From assembly GCA_031213475.1 (NCBI GenBank), contig JARUPZ010000011.1, positions 6,509,622 to 6,573,621 of the forward strand: DNA of 64,000 bases, in the 5' to 3' direction. Position numbers and translations under genes: made by a program. This stretch comes from Nereocystis luetkeana. Taxonomy: Eukaryota > Sar > Phaeophyceae > Laminariales > Laminariaceae. The notes below the pieces were generated by a model, which saw only the letters and a program-made list of their open reading frames with translations, searched no databases and was not told where the DNA came from. Shown here in pieces: positions 49,106 to 61,079 of the stretch (positions are counted from its first letter, which is position 1; every line of letters begins with the position of its first letter).

Positions 49106-49689
49106 GAATCGTTTTCTATAGCCGTTATTGTTTTAATATTATAGTACACGCAGCAGGCACTATCACGTGGCAAATATGTTACAAACATATTACGCAGCTT
49201 GCAAAGTCGAGTATCAACTATATAATCAGTCGAACTCACAGCTGACGTATTTCCTAATTTTATAAAATATAATGCGTCACCTATGAGTACCGTTGATTGA
49301 TTGAGTGGTTGGGAACTCTGCCAGCTGCGTCCGACGTCAGACACGCACATCGGGCTTAGTGTTTGTTCTATATTTTTCCATGTATGTATGTGCACAACGA
49401 CTGGGCTATCCTCCATCAATTTTACATGTCGGATTGGTCATGCCCTCATCGATTTTACGAATCTGAGCTTGGTTTTTTCACACGGTGTATGTAGTGCATG
49501 CACTCATCGACGCACTGATATCCACGCCTCAATCTAGCAAGTATTTCATTTTTTCTAGAAGAGATGCGAACGATCCAACAACCCAAAAAAAATGTAAAAG
49601 CGACTAAAGCTACCAAACAAAGAAAGAAAAAAAGGGGCCGGCAGTGCACGCGCGATTCAAATCAGGGGCGAAAAACCCAGTGAAAAATT

Positions 49690-49960
49690 GTCAAAATTGA
49701 GCGGGGCCCGTGTGGAAGATTGAACCCATCCGGGGTTTGTGGAGAGGGTTAAACTGAATTGTTGGCATGCTTGGATAGAGGGGGTGTGTCAATAGGGGCA
49801 TATAGTTGATGACGGGGGGTGCAGTTGGTTGAATTGGGAAGACAGAGGCTCCGAAGGGTTGAAACTTACTGCTGTAATGTAGCACTCTTCTACTCGTTGG
49901 TGTGTACGAGAACGGGTTCGTTATTCGGTAGGAGGTCGGCGAGTTGAAAGAAGAACCCCG
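49690..49960 (-). repeat. Mirrored segment A' (right arm) of the kinase inverted duplication
   Basis: This is the inverted partner of 48595-48855. On the minus strand it encodes FFQLADLLP and ASVFPIQPTAPPV, separated by a diverged stretch. Its position between the two divergent kinase copies fits a duplication centre near 49.3 kb. Confidence 0.6.
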
Positions 49961-51400
49961 CCCTGCGGTTGGTTATGGTGTGTATGGTAGGTTTCACAGT
50001 AGAAGTTGGCGGTGTGTATCGGGTGTGTGTGTGTCTTAGATATGCTATTATTGTGGGTCAAGTGTGGATAAGGTCCTGCACTTACTTACTTACTTCTTAT
50101 TTATCAATATTAATTCCGGATTCAGAGGCAAAACAAACCCAAAAAAACAAAATGCCTCGAGGTTTTTTCGTATTCACTTGATTTACAAATGGAATCGAGT
50201 TTTGGTAATTATTATGTCTCGATGGATGGCGAACTGGGCAACGCGACGCACATGCATCGATCCTCTCCTCGAGCCTTTCTGCGCTCTGTCCCCGTCAAAT
50301 TTCGCCTTCACCGAGGACGGCGATTGGTCCACGAATTTGTCAAGAAGTTGGTGTTTTCAAGTTTTCGCGGATATCTCAGCGAGATTGAGTCGGAAGAAAC
50401 AAAATAATTATACCTGGTATCTGGTAAAACATTTCACATGCGTTTTTGTTCCGCATAAGCCGTGGTGTGTGTCAATAGTACTCCCATTTTTTTTTGTCTG
50501 ACGTATTATGTTCTGGCTCATGAGAAACGACTTTAGACAGATTTCCCCGCCTTCTGGCTCTCCCAGGTTGTATATAATATGATGTTATGTATACTGAACC
50601 TACGATAAGGCGATTGAATAGTACTACTACCGTAGTTGATACTCAGTTCCGTAAATTTAAAGTGAAATTCGAATCGTAACGTCTTCGTGCGGGCAGTCTG
50701 TTGCGTCGGACCGCAAGAAGATCGATGGGCGCTTGAAGCTCGAGCTTTGACCTCAAGTCTTCAAGCCGCCGTATAGGATCTGCCATGTTGGCATCCCATG
50801 TTCTGTTGCTCAGCAAGTTACTCCATCAAACATCTCACTCGTCAGTTCATTATAGAGCCGCCTGTTATCATCTAACTCCTCTTTTTTGCCACAGTAGGAG
50901 TGTGCATTGCACATCTTTCAGTCCCCGAACCGCAACAAGACGTTGAGCTAGGGGCTTTCAGGCGGTGCAACCTTCAACACGCGGTCGATTTGTCGTTGGG
51001 TTGTGATCCGAGTAGGACAACCTCTTCGCTACTACTACGGTATCACTGTTAATGTACTCTAATACTGTCAACGTATACTCGTATTCCTCGTATCTTTCAC
51101 AGCGCTGGAGAACAGCATTATCAGGATACCCATCTATATGCGCTAGGCACACGTGGATGACATCTGCCATATTATTGCGCTATACGCACCCTTCTCACTC
51201 ACTCGAGACACCTTCCTTGTCAATAATTGTCCCACTAGAAGCACGCCCACCAGCTTTTGTTAGCACGCTACCATCACCAGCTACTTCAGTGCATTCCTTC
51301 TGTCTTCACGCCAAGTAAGTGGAGAGCCCTTCAGCACAGTCAACAACGAACGGTGGCAAGCGTTTTTACACCTGCGAGTGTTTGCTCGTCACATATATAC

Positions 51401-54400
51401 ATGGCTCCCCGCAGTCCCCGCAAGATGTCGCTTCAGCTGCCCCCAGCGCTCGACGACGACCCGCTCACGGAGAGTGCCACGTCGTCTGCTCAGTCGTTGC
51501 TCCCTCGGGCGCTGGAAAAGCTGATCAAGCTGGGCCCCGTGGAAACCTTGAAGCTGAGGAATATCGTGGGCAGAGGTGAGACGAAGCGAACATTATGTGC
51601 CTGAATCATTGGCTCGAGACTTCAAGGCTGTTCCGAGCGATTTCTCTGCTATTTTAACTAGCCCAACAGGAACAGATACACTAGACATACTACGGTACAA
51701 CTACCTGGAACAAAATAAACTACCTGGTGAACCTTGTGAACGAGTACTGTGTTGGCTTCGATCGTCGTCAGCAGCGCTTTATCGTGAATGTAGTTTGTGT
51801 CTTCAGAGCTGGAGGTAAAAATCGTGGACTAAGAACCCTTGAGTACTACTGCATCGGTAGGCGACTTCGTAGTACATGGGAAGGTGTTCGCCCCGTCCCG
51901 GAAATCGCCCACCATATTTAGTGCTTCGGACCCCAAAATGTTATTAACCCTTTTAGGACCGCAGTCCCGCTTTGGGGACAAACTACTTGAACTTCGAGTG
52001 GTTTGTCCCCAAACACGGGACTGCTGTTCTAAAAGGGTTAAAGTTACGGTCATATATCGTCTGTGGACGGGCGGGGCTGCTATATTGCGCCCGTTGGGTT
52101 ACTTGGTGTGGTCAGCGGTGCCCAACCGGAGGTTGTTTCCAGCGGGATACAGCAGTAAATTCGCGGCCCCTGTTTCGGTTATGGTCAGCGACGCTTTTTG
52201 CGTCCAAGAATCGTTCGAGAGGTTCACTGTGCTGTTAGATAGGAAAGGCATTTGATTCGCTGCACGAGAGCCCTTGGGAACGTAGTGACACTAACTTTGT
52301 GGCGCGTTGCTGTTCCCACAAGATACCGGTTTGTCCCTAAATATGAATATTTGCAGAGTAGCGAGTTGTCCTTCTATCCCAAGACAGAGTGGAATGTGTG
52401 AACCGCGAATCGCGAGGCCTGGATGATATATCTGATCCATTGGTCAGTGAACCAAGCGCATCGCCGACCTTCTACAGAAAGATAAAAGATGCGGTATTGA
52501 CCTCCTTCTCGATTCCAACCATGTGTACCTCTCCGCCCCTTGGCATACGACTGCGGTCATGCATGATGTACACCCCCTTTAGTCTCCCAGCCACCACCGC
52601 CACCGCCACCGTCGCTTTCTACGGGTGCGCTGGTTGTTCCCGGGGGAAACACAGGAGGAACTTCATGCGTGAGATTGGTGAAAAGGAAGGGAACGCAAGA
52701 AGTCTACGTGGCCAAGGTTTTCAACACGATCCATCAAGAGCAGTCCAAGCTGCTTTGCGCGGAACTGCGGGCGCTGATGGTCATCGATTGTCCGTGCGTG
52801 GTCGGATTTCACGGGGTGAGTGATGCTTAAAGAAGTATCAGAAAATACTACTTGTTCGCCAATGCGTACGGCTATTCGTACAAGGCGTGAACACCTTTCA
52901 TGAGGCCCACAGCATCCGCTCCACCCTAAGCTATGATACATTCCGGAGACCTGTCCTGCCAAGGGGAAATACCAGTAACTCCCCTATTACTCGAATACGC
53001 CTCCCAAAACAAAACACACACCCTCAATCACCCTCCTGAACCCGGGATAACAAGAGCTCGTCGGGTGCTCATATGCCCAGAAGAATGTAGTGCTAAGACC
53101 ACAAAAGTACGAACGGTGGCACCGCTCCTCTGATGTCCTCGATCCCCAACACCCTCCATTTGGTGCGGCGTGAACTGCGCATACCGTGCGGAGCACTCGG
53201 TAATCCTAGAGTTTACGATGCATGTACAGCATCCTTGACCCCTTCCCCCACCTAACCTGCGTCCAGGCATGGGCACATGAGAACAACGTGTATGTGGTGC
53301 TGGAGGCCATGTGGCTTGGGTCTGTGCTAGACATCATGCGCAACGGGGAACAGCCGCTTTTCCACCATCATCCGGAAGCTGTTGGGTGCGGGGAAGGTAG
53401 GAGCCACACGGACACAAGACCGCCACCGGGCAACAACGGCAATGGCCACGACGGCAATGACGACAAGGACAACGAGAGAGTGACGCTAGCGATCTCGTTT
53501 CAGATCCTCTGGGGTCTTAAGTGAGTCTTGGATATCTGGTATAGGCATCGCGGTACTCGTTCCCCAGCTCGAAGCCCAACGAGGGCGTTCTCAGCATACC
53601 GAAGGGAAACTTTGGTACTTGCTCATAATGCCTCTTCTTGTAGATCACACATAACTTCGACGTCTGCCGATACGCTCGGGAATAGATAGTGCAGCTCTGC
53701 GGGTTGATGAAACTCCTCCCGGTGAGGGAATTAATTACCCCATCATACCCACTCGGGGCAATCTGCTTAATCGCTAACAAAACCCTGTACGGAGTTGATA
53801 AAATCCCATGCTTCAAGGGGACGAACACGGACGCCCACAGCCCCTTGCAACTGGCCGTGCCCCGCGGAGACAATAGCCGACTTTTATGACCCCTCTATCG
53901 CTCAACCCTGATACAAGTAGCAATAATTTTTCCCACCCGACCACTACCACCCCGGCCGATCACGCCCTTCGCGGTATTGGAGTTACATGCACTCCATCGG
54001 GCTGGTGCACGGCGACATCAAGCCTTCGAACGTGCTGGTAAGCACCTGCGGCTCCGTGAAGATAGCGGATTTTGGTACGTCCACCTTCGACCCCAGCGCC
54101 GGCACCAACATCGCGGGCACTTTCCGGTAAGATACACGCGAAGAAAGAGTATCTGTGATCCATCGGAAACTAGTGCAAAGCGCAGGTTGTGTTTCATCTT
54201 GCTCCACATTCAGTCTGTACCCAGGGACCAGAAGTATGGTTGGCACGAGTATCGTCATGACGGTCGTATGCCCATGTGTACTTGTATTACAAGTACTGTA
54301 AAAAAAAAAGCAAAACAAAACAAACCACGCATACACACACATCCCTCGCGTGACGACTTACAAAATCGAGCATTATGATACCAACCCATCTTGGTTCCAG

Positions 54401-57264
54401 CGAGGAAAAGTACATCTAAACCTTTGGATGATCCCTGAAAGTTTTGGCTCAGTGCGTGCCCTAACAGAGACCCGTTTCGTGCAAATGTTTGCGAACGCAC
54501 GCCTTTAGTATCATCTCGAGTTGTTCACTACAGCATTGTCAACTTACGATGTGTTGGGGAAATGATTTCATTTGCAGATACATGCCACCAGAGCGCATGG
54601 ACGAGGGCAAGTTCGGCCCCGAGGGAGACGTCTGGGCCGCTGGAATGATGGTGGCGGGACTGATAGCCCAGCGGGTGCCCTTCGCGTCATGCGACACCCA
54701 TGTGAGCGTTTGTTGCAGACATGCAGGGACCGTGCGGTTATATTAGACAAAGGACAAAGATAGCAGGAGGAGACCGGGGAGTAGCAAAGAAAACTCCGGG
54801 GTGTTTAAATCGGCAGACAAAACGTAAGCACCGAAATGAGCTAAACTGTCAGCGAAGTCACTCCACACACAACTGGCGTCGAAAGCCCTGACCGCAGGCA
54901 AGGCCCCATTCTTATTTTGGTGGTAAAGGTCAGAACGAAACAGCACCTATCACTTGCACGAGAGGACCAAATATTCCCTGGTCAAAGTATGGTATTGCGT
55001 GGGAGGGCGTAGGGTAGGGTGTGGAGGCATTGGCAAGAAGGGGGCGTGGTACACGGTATGGTATGGTAAGTATATGGGTATGGTAAGGTAGGAGTATGGT
55101 AAAATGTATGGTATACGGCATGGTAGGGTATGTCTCTCGACGTTGTTACCAGGATTGGAGGTCTGACCACTCGTGTGGTGGCGGTTTTGACAGCTTTTGG
55201 GTTTCGTCCGGACGTTTGCGTGGAAATATATAGATGCACTATGAATACACGCAATGACGGGCGCGGGTAATGGGGCAAGTGAAGAACTTGTACAAGCCAG
55301 TGCAAACTTGTCCCAGCTCGTACGCTGTTCACATGCGTACGAAGTACGAGGCCCGAGCGGCTGCAGCAGTCACTTTCCCCTTACGGCAGATTACCTTAGA
55401 CGTTGTCCATATCGGCTTTCCACTACCATTCGCAGGTTGAGATGCTACAACAGCTGCTTGCTAGCGACGGCGACACTATGGTGGAGCACGTCCTGCCCAA
55501 GAGCGCGGGAGCCCCAGAGTCTGTCGAAAACTTGGTGAGTGAGCTGGGGTTGCAGGAGCGGTCGGCAACTGAGGACGAATAAAAGTTCAGCTTGTCCGAG
55601 CCCCGTATGGTTGTTGCGCTGACGCACATACGGCTTTCGTGTTCGCGCGCGTTTTCCTTCCTTCAGATATCAAGATACCTGTTCGCTTTTTCACTCGATT
55701 GCTGCTTTATTCATTGTTAAACTCTGCAGTTCGTTTTCTCTGCGGTACCCGTTTGGTACCAGGCACATTTGATTGGTTAACAGTGTGCCGCCGTCATTGC
55801 GTGCGCGTCAGGTGAAGAGGTGCTTGGTGATGGACCCGGTCATACGCCCAACCGCGAAGAAGCTGCTGCTGTCCCCCCTATTTGCTTCGCACGGACTACA
55901 TGCTCCGGAAGACGCGCAAAATGTGAGTCGTAATACTGTACTGTATCCAAATTCGAACGCCAAATGATCCCGGGTACGTACACGTTTAGTTACACCACTG
56001 TTACATACTTCGTAGTATCCCAGGTATCAGGTGCAACCAAACGGCTTACGGAAGGGCGTGAATTATCGCGGTAAGGGTTGCTTCAAACTCGAACGGTAGT
56101 AGGCTTGACGGTCCCCCCCTGTATTTCCTCGATGGGGAAAGGATAAAGCGCGCTGTATACACTGTGCATACATGTATGACCTTGCTCTTGCATGCTGCGC
56201 ACTGCATTGAACATTGCCTGTAGCAAAAGACTGTGTAGTGCGCCTACCTGCTATGCGCGGCACTGTTTCTGATCAGCGCCTCTGTAGGCCTACTCTGGCC
56301 ACCCCTTCGAGCAAAGTACCTATCCTGGTATCATCTAATGTGGGGATTGTTATGCGTCCCCACGCAGACGGTGGCAGAGGCTGACGCCTACCGATGTTAG
56401 CCGATGTTGTAGCTCGGAGAGCTTGTAGCAGCAGAAGTACGGCAGTACTTCAGTGCAGAAGACGATGAGTCAATGTTGTAAACACGGCGCTTGTTGCCAA
56501 CACAGACAGATAGAACAGAAAGACTGGTGGTAGCCCAGGTAGGATGATGGCAGTACCCAGGAGTTGGCAAGGGTGGCTACGGTACCTGGAAGAGCAAGAG
56601 AGATCACGAAGAGCGAGACTCGTGTACCAGACAACATCGGGTGTTCTACGAATGCAAACACTAATTCCTCCGCATACGTTGCATGCCAACCGGCACTATT
56701 AATAATCATACCGATAACTCATGCTTCTACTATTAATACATGAAATACATAGAACAGTAGTGCTACTGGACATTGATCACAAACATAAGGAAGATGCGTA
56801 GCATTTCCATAACATCATCACAATTGATCGCCAATCAGTGCACCCGGCATGCCTGACGGGTCGACCGAAGAATCGATTGCTCGCATGAAATTCCTGAAGC
56901 GACACGATACGTCCCAACATCGCACAGACGTCACCATACTTCCCTGTCTATGGCTACCTAAGCTGGTGATGACTATTTCACTGACGTACAGATATTGCGG
57001 CATTGGATGCGGGGAGATAAAAACGCCCCGCAAGAGCCACTATTCTGCTGCGACGACGATGATGACGACGACGACTTTGACGATGATGACTACGACGAAA
57101 GCGGTATGTTTATCGAGGGCGTGGACTACCAGTCAGATGCCTTGACTTCCCCCGAGCGCTTCCGTCCCAGAGCCGGCGGCATGAACAAATCTGCCGCGAA
57201 TCTTCTGCGTAGCGCATCACTTCTCGCCATGCCTACCCGCAAGAAGACCTTCATACGGAGGTGA
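51401..57264 (+). CDS. MAP-kinase-kinase-like protein kinase
   Basis: Eight exons join in phase: 51401-51575, 52655-52815, 53267-53520, 53983-54126, 54578-54701, 55436-55534, 55812-55922 and 56992-57264. They encode 446 aa. The Gly-rich loop GRGGTSCV is at 57-64, the ATP lysine K79 in VYVAKVF, and the helix C Glu probably E95. The catalytic loop HGDIKPSN is at 206-213 (D208, K210, N213), DFG at 226-228, activation segment [12 protein letters not shown] at 241-252, helix F Asp D262 in GDVWAAG, and DPVIRPT at 327-333. This layout fits the STE/MEK group, which phosphorylates MAP kinases in the cytosol. Two oddities: HRD is HGD, and a Gly/Asn/Asp-rich insert follows HHHPEA (about 140-180). The C-terminus has an Asp-rich run (377-391) and a basic tail. 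All key catalytic residues remain, so it is probably active. Confidence 0.85.
51944..52041. mobile_element. Foldback MITE family 2, best copy
   Basis: This 98 bp element has long inverted repeats starting TTAACCCTTTTAGGACCGC and ending with the near-complement (TTCTAAAAGGGTTAA). It lies in intron 1 of the intact kinase gene. Confidence 0.8.
52540..52582 (+). repeat. C-tailed interspersed repeat R1, 3' tip
   Basis: The block GGCATACGACTGCGGTCATG followed by CATGATGTACACCCCC matches the R1 3' end. It lies 72 bases before the 3' splice site of kinase exon 2. Confidence 0.5.
53521..53982 (+). other. Intron 3 of the kinase gene
   Basis: Donor GTGAGT and acceptor TTGGAG. On the antisense strand it holds the shared frame [20 protein letters not shown] also seen in the pseudogene intron. 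Confidence 0.7.
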
Positions 57265-57405
57265 GATGCCTCGACGGCACTACCATAGTCGTCGCGGATA
57301 GGTTGATAAATTTCCCTGAGGGATGGGGCACACGAACTCGCGTCGAGTGCCGCGTGGCCGAGGCGGGCCGAGAAAAAAACGGTCGCGCGGCTGAAATGAG
57401 AAACT

Positions 57406-57635
57406 ACGCAAGTCCCACATTACCCAGGAGAGATGACTCTCCCAGGTGGCTATCTCCACCGCACGTGCCCCTCTCGGGGGTCAGGTCGGGTCAACGCGCC
57501 CAAACGCCAGTAGCAACAGCAGCCTGTGCTGATGTTGCAACGGGAGCCATAGGTTACACTGACACACGACACGAGGGCGTGGAAGTGTGGTGAGCTTAAG
57601 CTTTATTTTTACCAATTCGCCGGGAGGATTAAAAA
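57406..57635 (+). repeat. Two-copy repeat R4 with poly(A) end, copy 2
   Basis: Over most of its length it matches the copy at 37064, with the same hairpin (CCCAGGAGAGATGACTCTCC) and ATTTTTACC block and an internal ~40 bp insertion. It lies 142 bases after the kinase stop codon, so it may fall in the 3' UTR. It ends in a short A run. Confidence 0.5.
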
Positions 57636-57639
57636 AACA

Positions 57640-58460
57640 AAATGCTGCACGAGAAGACTGGTGCTACCGCGGAGCGAGCGGTCGCTTTCGCATCCTTCAG
57701 TTTGGAGCCGCCGGTGAGTAGCAAAGACTTTGCTTTCGCGACACGTGCCGGCACGGGGTTGTTTGCTACCCTGCCACAACAAAGTGTTGACGGTGTCCAA
57801 TTTTGAGCGAGATGCATAAGCCACTCGCCCGAGAGGCGTAAACGGGGTGGTGAAACTGAGGATACTCCCCCCCCCCCCCCCCTACAGTAGCGCCATTCAC
57901 GAGGGATTACGACGGGGAGTGACACAGGGATGGCTCAGATGTTACCACTTCATTACAAGTGCTTCGGGCCAGGTCGAAAAAAAAAAATGTTGTTGGTTCG
58001 CCTCCTGGGACTCAATACTGTTGTTGTTCTCACTATACAACAAAATGACAAGCCATCCGTTCTTGATTGTCGTCGGAAAGTGGTTATTTCCAGTAGGATG
58101 GGGCGGCACTTCGTGTGAGTTCATGTCACCGACGTGAAAATGCGTATTGCTTTGGAGTCCTCGTCGCCGGGCCTAGATATCAGATATTTGTTTACCGTAG
58201 TATATGATGTAATAAACACAAGTTAGCCTAAGGCCACGCAATGAGAAACGACTAAAATGAAACCGAGGCCCACGGTACCCGACGTGCGATCTAGGATGGC
58301 CGTGGTTTAGCATCAGCGCCCCCCCCCCCCCCCCCTAACCTCGCAGCACCCCACTCCCCAACACGCCCCTCGCCAACACCGTCAGTCCAACATGCCAAGA
58401 AGATATGCACGAATCATGGCCGCGCGAGAAGCTGACAAAGGTACGCTGAGCACGGTTTCT
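57640..58460. other. Downstream flank of the kinase gene
   Basis: It holds C runs at 57867-57882 and 58318-58336. The open frames are shadows and I see no exon. Confidence 0.4.
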
Positions 58461-58568
58461 ATTACCGGGGACCATAGTTAATAGGACCAAATTTTGTTAG
58501 TAAAAATGGTTAAATATATAGGTTTTTATGTCTACCATAGGTCCTATTAGCTATGGTCCCCCGTAATA
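58460..58568 (-). mobile_element. MITE family 1, copy 10
   Basis: This well-preserved reversed copy abuts the 3' end of a hypothetical minus-strand open frame. Confidence 0.87.
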
Positions 58569-58582
58569 GGAATGGTTGCCGT

Positions 58583-59002
58583 TCACACTGGAGGTATAGT
58601 AGTTGTGTAAGCAAAATATGCGCTGTGTAGGTGGCTACCGGCAGCCGATAATCCCAAAGAAGCACGTCTTCGTGTGTACATGTTGCGCAACCCGATGCTA
58701 CCCCATGCCTCTTCCGCCCCCCGTGTTAATACTGCGAAGTACGAGAGTCTCGGTTTTTTCCTGCGAGCCAGACCCTCTTTTCTCCGTTGCACGTCTGCAA
58801 TCTCTTCCACAACCGCCCCAATACAGGAGGGAGACAAATCCAGCTTGGTCGCAGCCCAGGCGATGAGAACCCTGTCGATGTCGGCCCTCATCCTTCCGAG
58901 AGGAACGCCGCGATCCTCCTCGAACACACCAGGCACCGCCCGTGAGCTGTCCACAGGCACCCCCGACAAAACACCGCTGCTAGCCATGTCTCCGAGGTTC
59001 AT
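58583..59002 (-). CDS. Hypothetical protein exon, unrecognised
   Basis: This is an open frame of 139 codons with balanced, protein-like composition (a helical Arg/Glu-rich middle, DIDRVLIAWAATKLD and IGAVVEEIADVQRRK). It could extend upstream to a possible 3' splice site GGTAG near 59027, adding QLADPGAFDFEGAT. It ends just before a MITE, so the true C-terminus may be spliced away. No domain is recognised. A further frame upstream (about 59045-59180, -) may be another exon. It is probably part of a multi-exon gene. Confidence 0.35.
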   Translation of the reverse strand: MNLGDMASSGVLSGVPVDSSRAVPGVFEEDRGVPLGRMRADIDRVLIAWAATKLDLSPSCIGAVVEEIADVQRRKEGLARRKKPRLSYFAVLTRGAEEAWGSIGLRNMYTRRRASLGLSAAGSHLHSAYFAYTTTIPPV

Positions 59003-59199
59003 GGTTGCTCCTTCGAAATCGAAGGCGCCCGGGTCGGCGAGTTGCTACCGTGCATTTCTTGAGGGGGGAAAATCCTCCCCGAGGTCCCCATTCGGTCGAG
59101 TCTGATCAGATTGGGTTTCCTCGAAAGCGGGGAGCCGAGGTCGCAGTTCCGACTTTGTCGCGGTTCTCACGTTGTTGATCAACCATATTTTGGCGGCAG

Positions 59200-60880
59200 A
59201 CTTCAAACCAAAACAGCAAACAACGCTTCCCGGCCTGTAAAAGCTATGCTTGTTTTCCCGGTAAAGTTTCAGAGGGTGTACGTACAGTATAATTGACAGG
59301 GGACGAAGTTCTGTCGTAGCGTGAGTGGAGGGGGGACGGGAAAGTGCCACCCGCACGCCCACACGATTGGTGTGACCCAATATCATCAGAAAATAGATCT
59401 CGCCGCAGACCGGTGTTTCCGAGCGCGGCATAGGCAGGTAAAAGTAGACGAAGCCTTCCCCCATGCATCTACACATATACCACAGGTAGCGGCTAGAAAA
59501 ACCTGCCGCGTCGAGACATGCCAGCGGGCGAGAGCACGGGGAGGGTGGGGAGAGAAACGTGCTGCCCTTTGTTTGCATGTCGTACGAAGTACGGTCTGTT
59601 TATTTGGTGTGAAGGTCCTGATGTGCGCGTATTAAGTGATACAATACAAAGCAGAAGACGATCGTACAGCAGTAGCGTTGTGGCATGGATGTGAAGGCCC
59701 TGATGTGCGTGTACAGCAGTAGCGTCGTGGCATGGATGTGAAGGCCCTGATGCGCGCGTACAGCAGTAGTAGCGTCGTGGCACGGATGTGAAGGCCCTGA
59801 TGTGCGTGTACCCGTGTACCCAAGCGATACAAATGATTAACATAGATGATAGTCGTACAGTAGTAGTATTTAATAGTGTTCTGGCAATCGTGTGGACGGG
59901 TACTGCCACGGTACGGATGACGACCTGGGTGGGGACTGCGACGCAGAGAGGGGGGGGGGGGGGGGGGGGGGGGGTTGTATCGCAACAAGCACGTACGACG
60001 CGTGCTGCAGTGGGGTAGCATGGTTAGGCCAAAAATATCTGACCGACGGGGGGCTCCTTAAAGAGCTCCTGAAGGGCTCCTTAAGGCCACTAAGGAAGTA
60101 TTTGATGACATCGGAACGCCGTCTGCGTTTCTCATGGTGCATTCGGTTGCATACCTAGGCCATCGGGTTGCACTTACACGGTTCGTCAAGGTGGACCGTT
60201 TGGACGAGGTATATATATTACTAGGGAATAAACGGCCCTCCCGCCCCCACGGAGGTCGGGCCAGATTCCTGTAGATAATATGGGAGCTATAATCGGTGAG
60301 CCAATACGAACATAGGATGGACAATAATTGTGGCCCCGTGCTTTAAAATAATGAAAACCACTTTGTAAGTCACTTTATGTAGGGGACCTCAATAAGCGTT
60401 AAAATTATGAGTTGCGGAATATTTATCTGATGTGCTTGCTCCCTCTCTGGAAACTCACACTGCAATTTTATTAGTCGTTGGTAGCAGCAGTACGACGCAC
60501 TACAATCTGCGGGTAATACGATAAACGCACAGCAAAGGGACCACACTCGGAGTATCGACTGTTTCCGTATCGAGAAAACTTCGTACTCTGAATGCTGAGA
60601 CTATCAGGGTGATTGCGGCCTCAACATTGCGAGTGACTGGGAGCGTGAGCAGTACTCTACTTCAAGCCTCGAAATACTGCCTGGATGTTGCGAGTAAGTG
60701 CGAGTGTGAGTAGTACTAAAGATCCGAACGCCACGGGTGCAAGGAGTGCCTGCAGGATCGTACGCCGGAATATCGGAATGAACGGTCGTCAATACTATCA
60801 CATTAATCGAGAAGATGACGTGTGTTAAATCGAGGTGTCAGAGCAGGGGTCAGACAACCGTGCCGGTAGGATAATGAAGT
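59200..60880. other. Unassigned stretch with a tandem repeat and G run
   Basis: It holds about three to four units of a ~49 bp repeat (TACAGCAGTAGCGTCGTGGC, GGATGTGAAGGCCCTGATG) at 59664-59815 and a G run of about 27 at 59948-59974. A coding-looking scrap at about 60085-60230 (+) reads KEVFDDIGTPSAFLMVHSVA. I cannot name it. Confidence 0.4.
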
Positions 60881-61079
60881 GAGAACGATGTCGAACTTAC
60901 TTCATCACAAACAAGAGGAGGATGGAAACGGCAGCAGCAGTGGTAACGCAAAATGTAAATGCCGTACGAGACGTATCTGCACGAAGAGCGGCTGTTCTTA
61001 TTATGGTGATCATCGACAGAAGAGTGTACCGGATTGGATCGTCCTGAGCAAAGGCCCGACGATGCTCTTAAGATATCAA

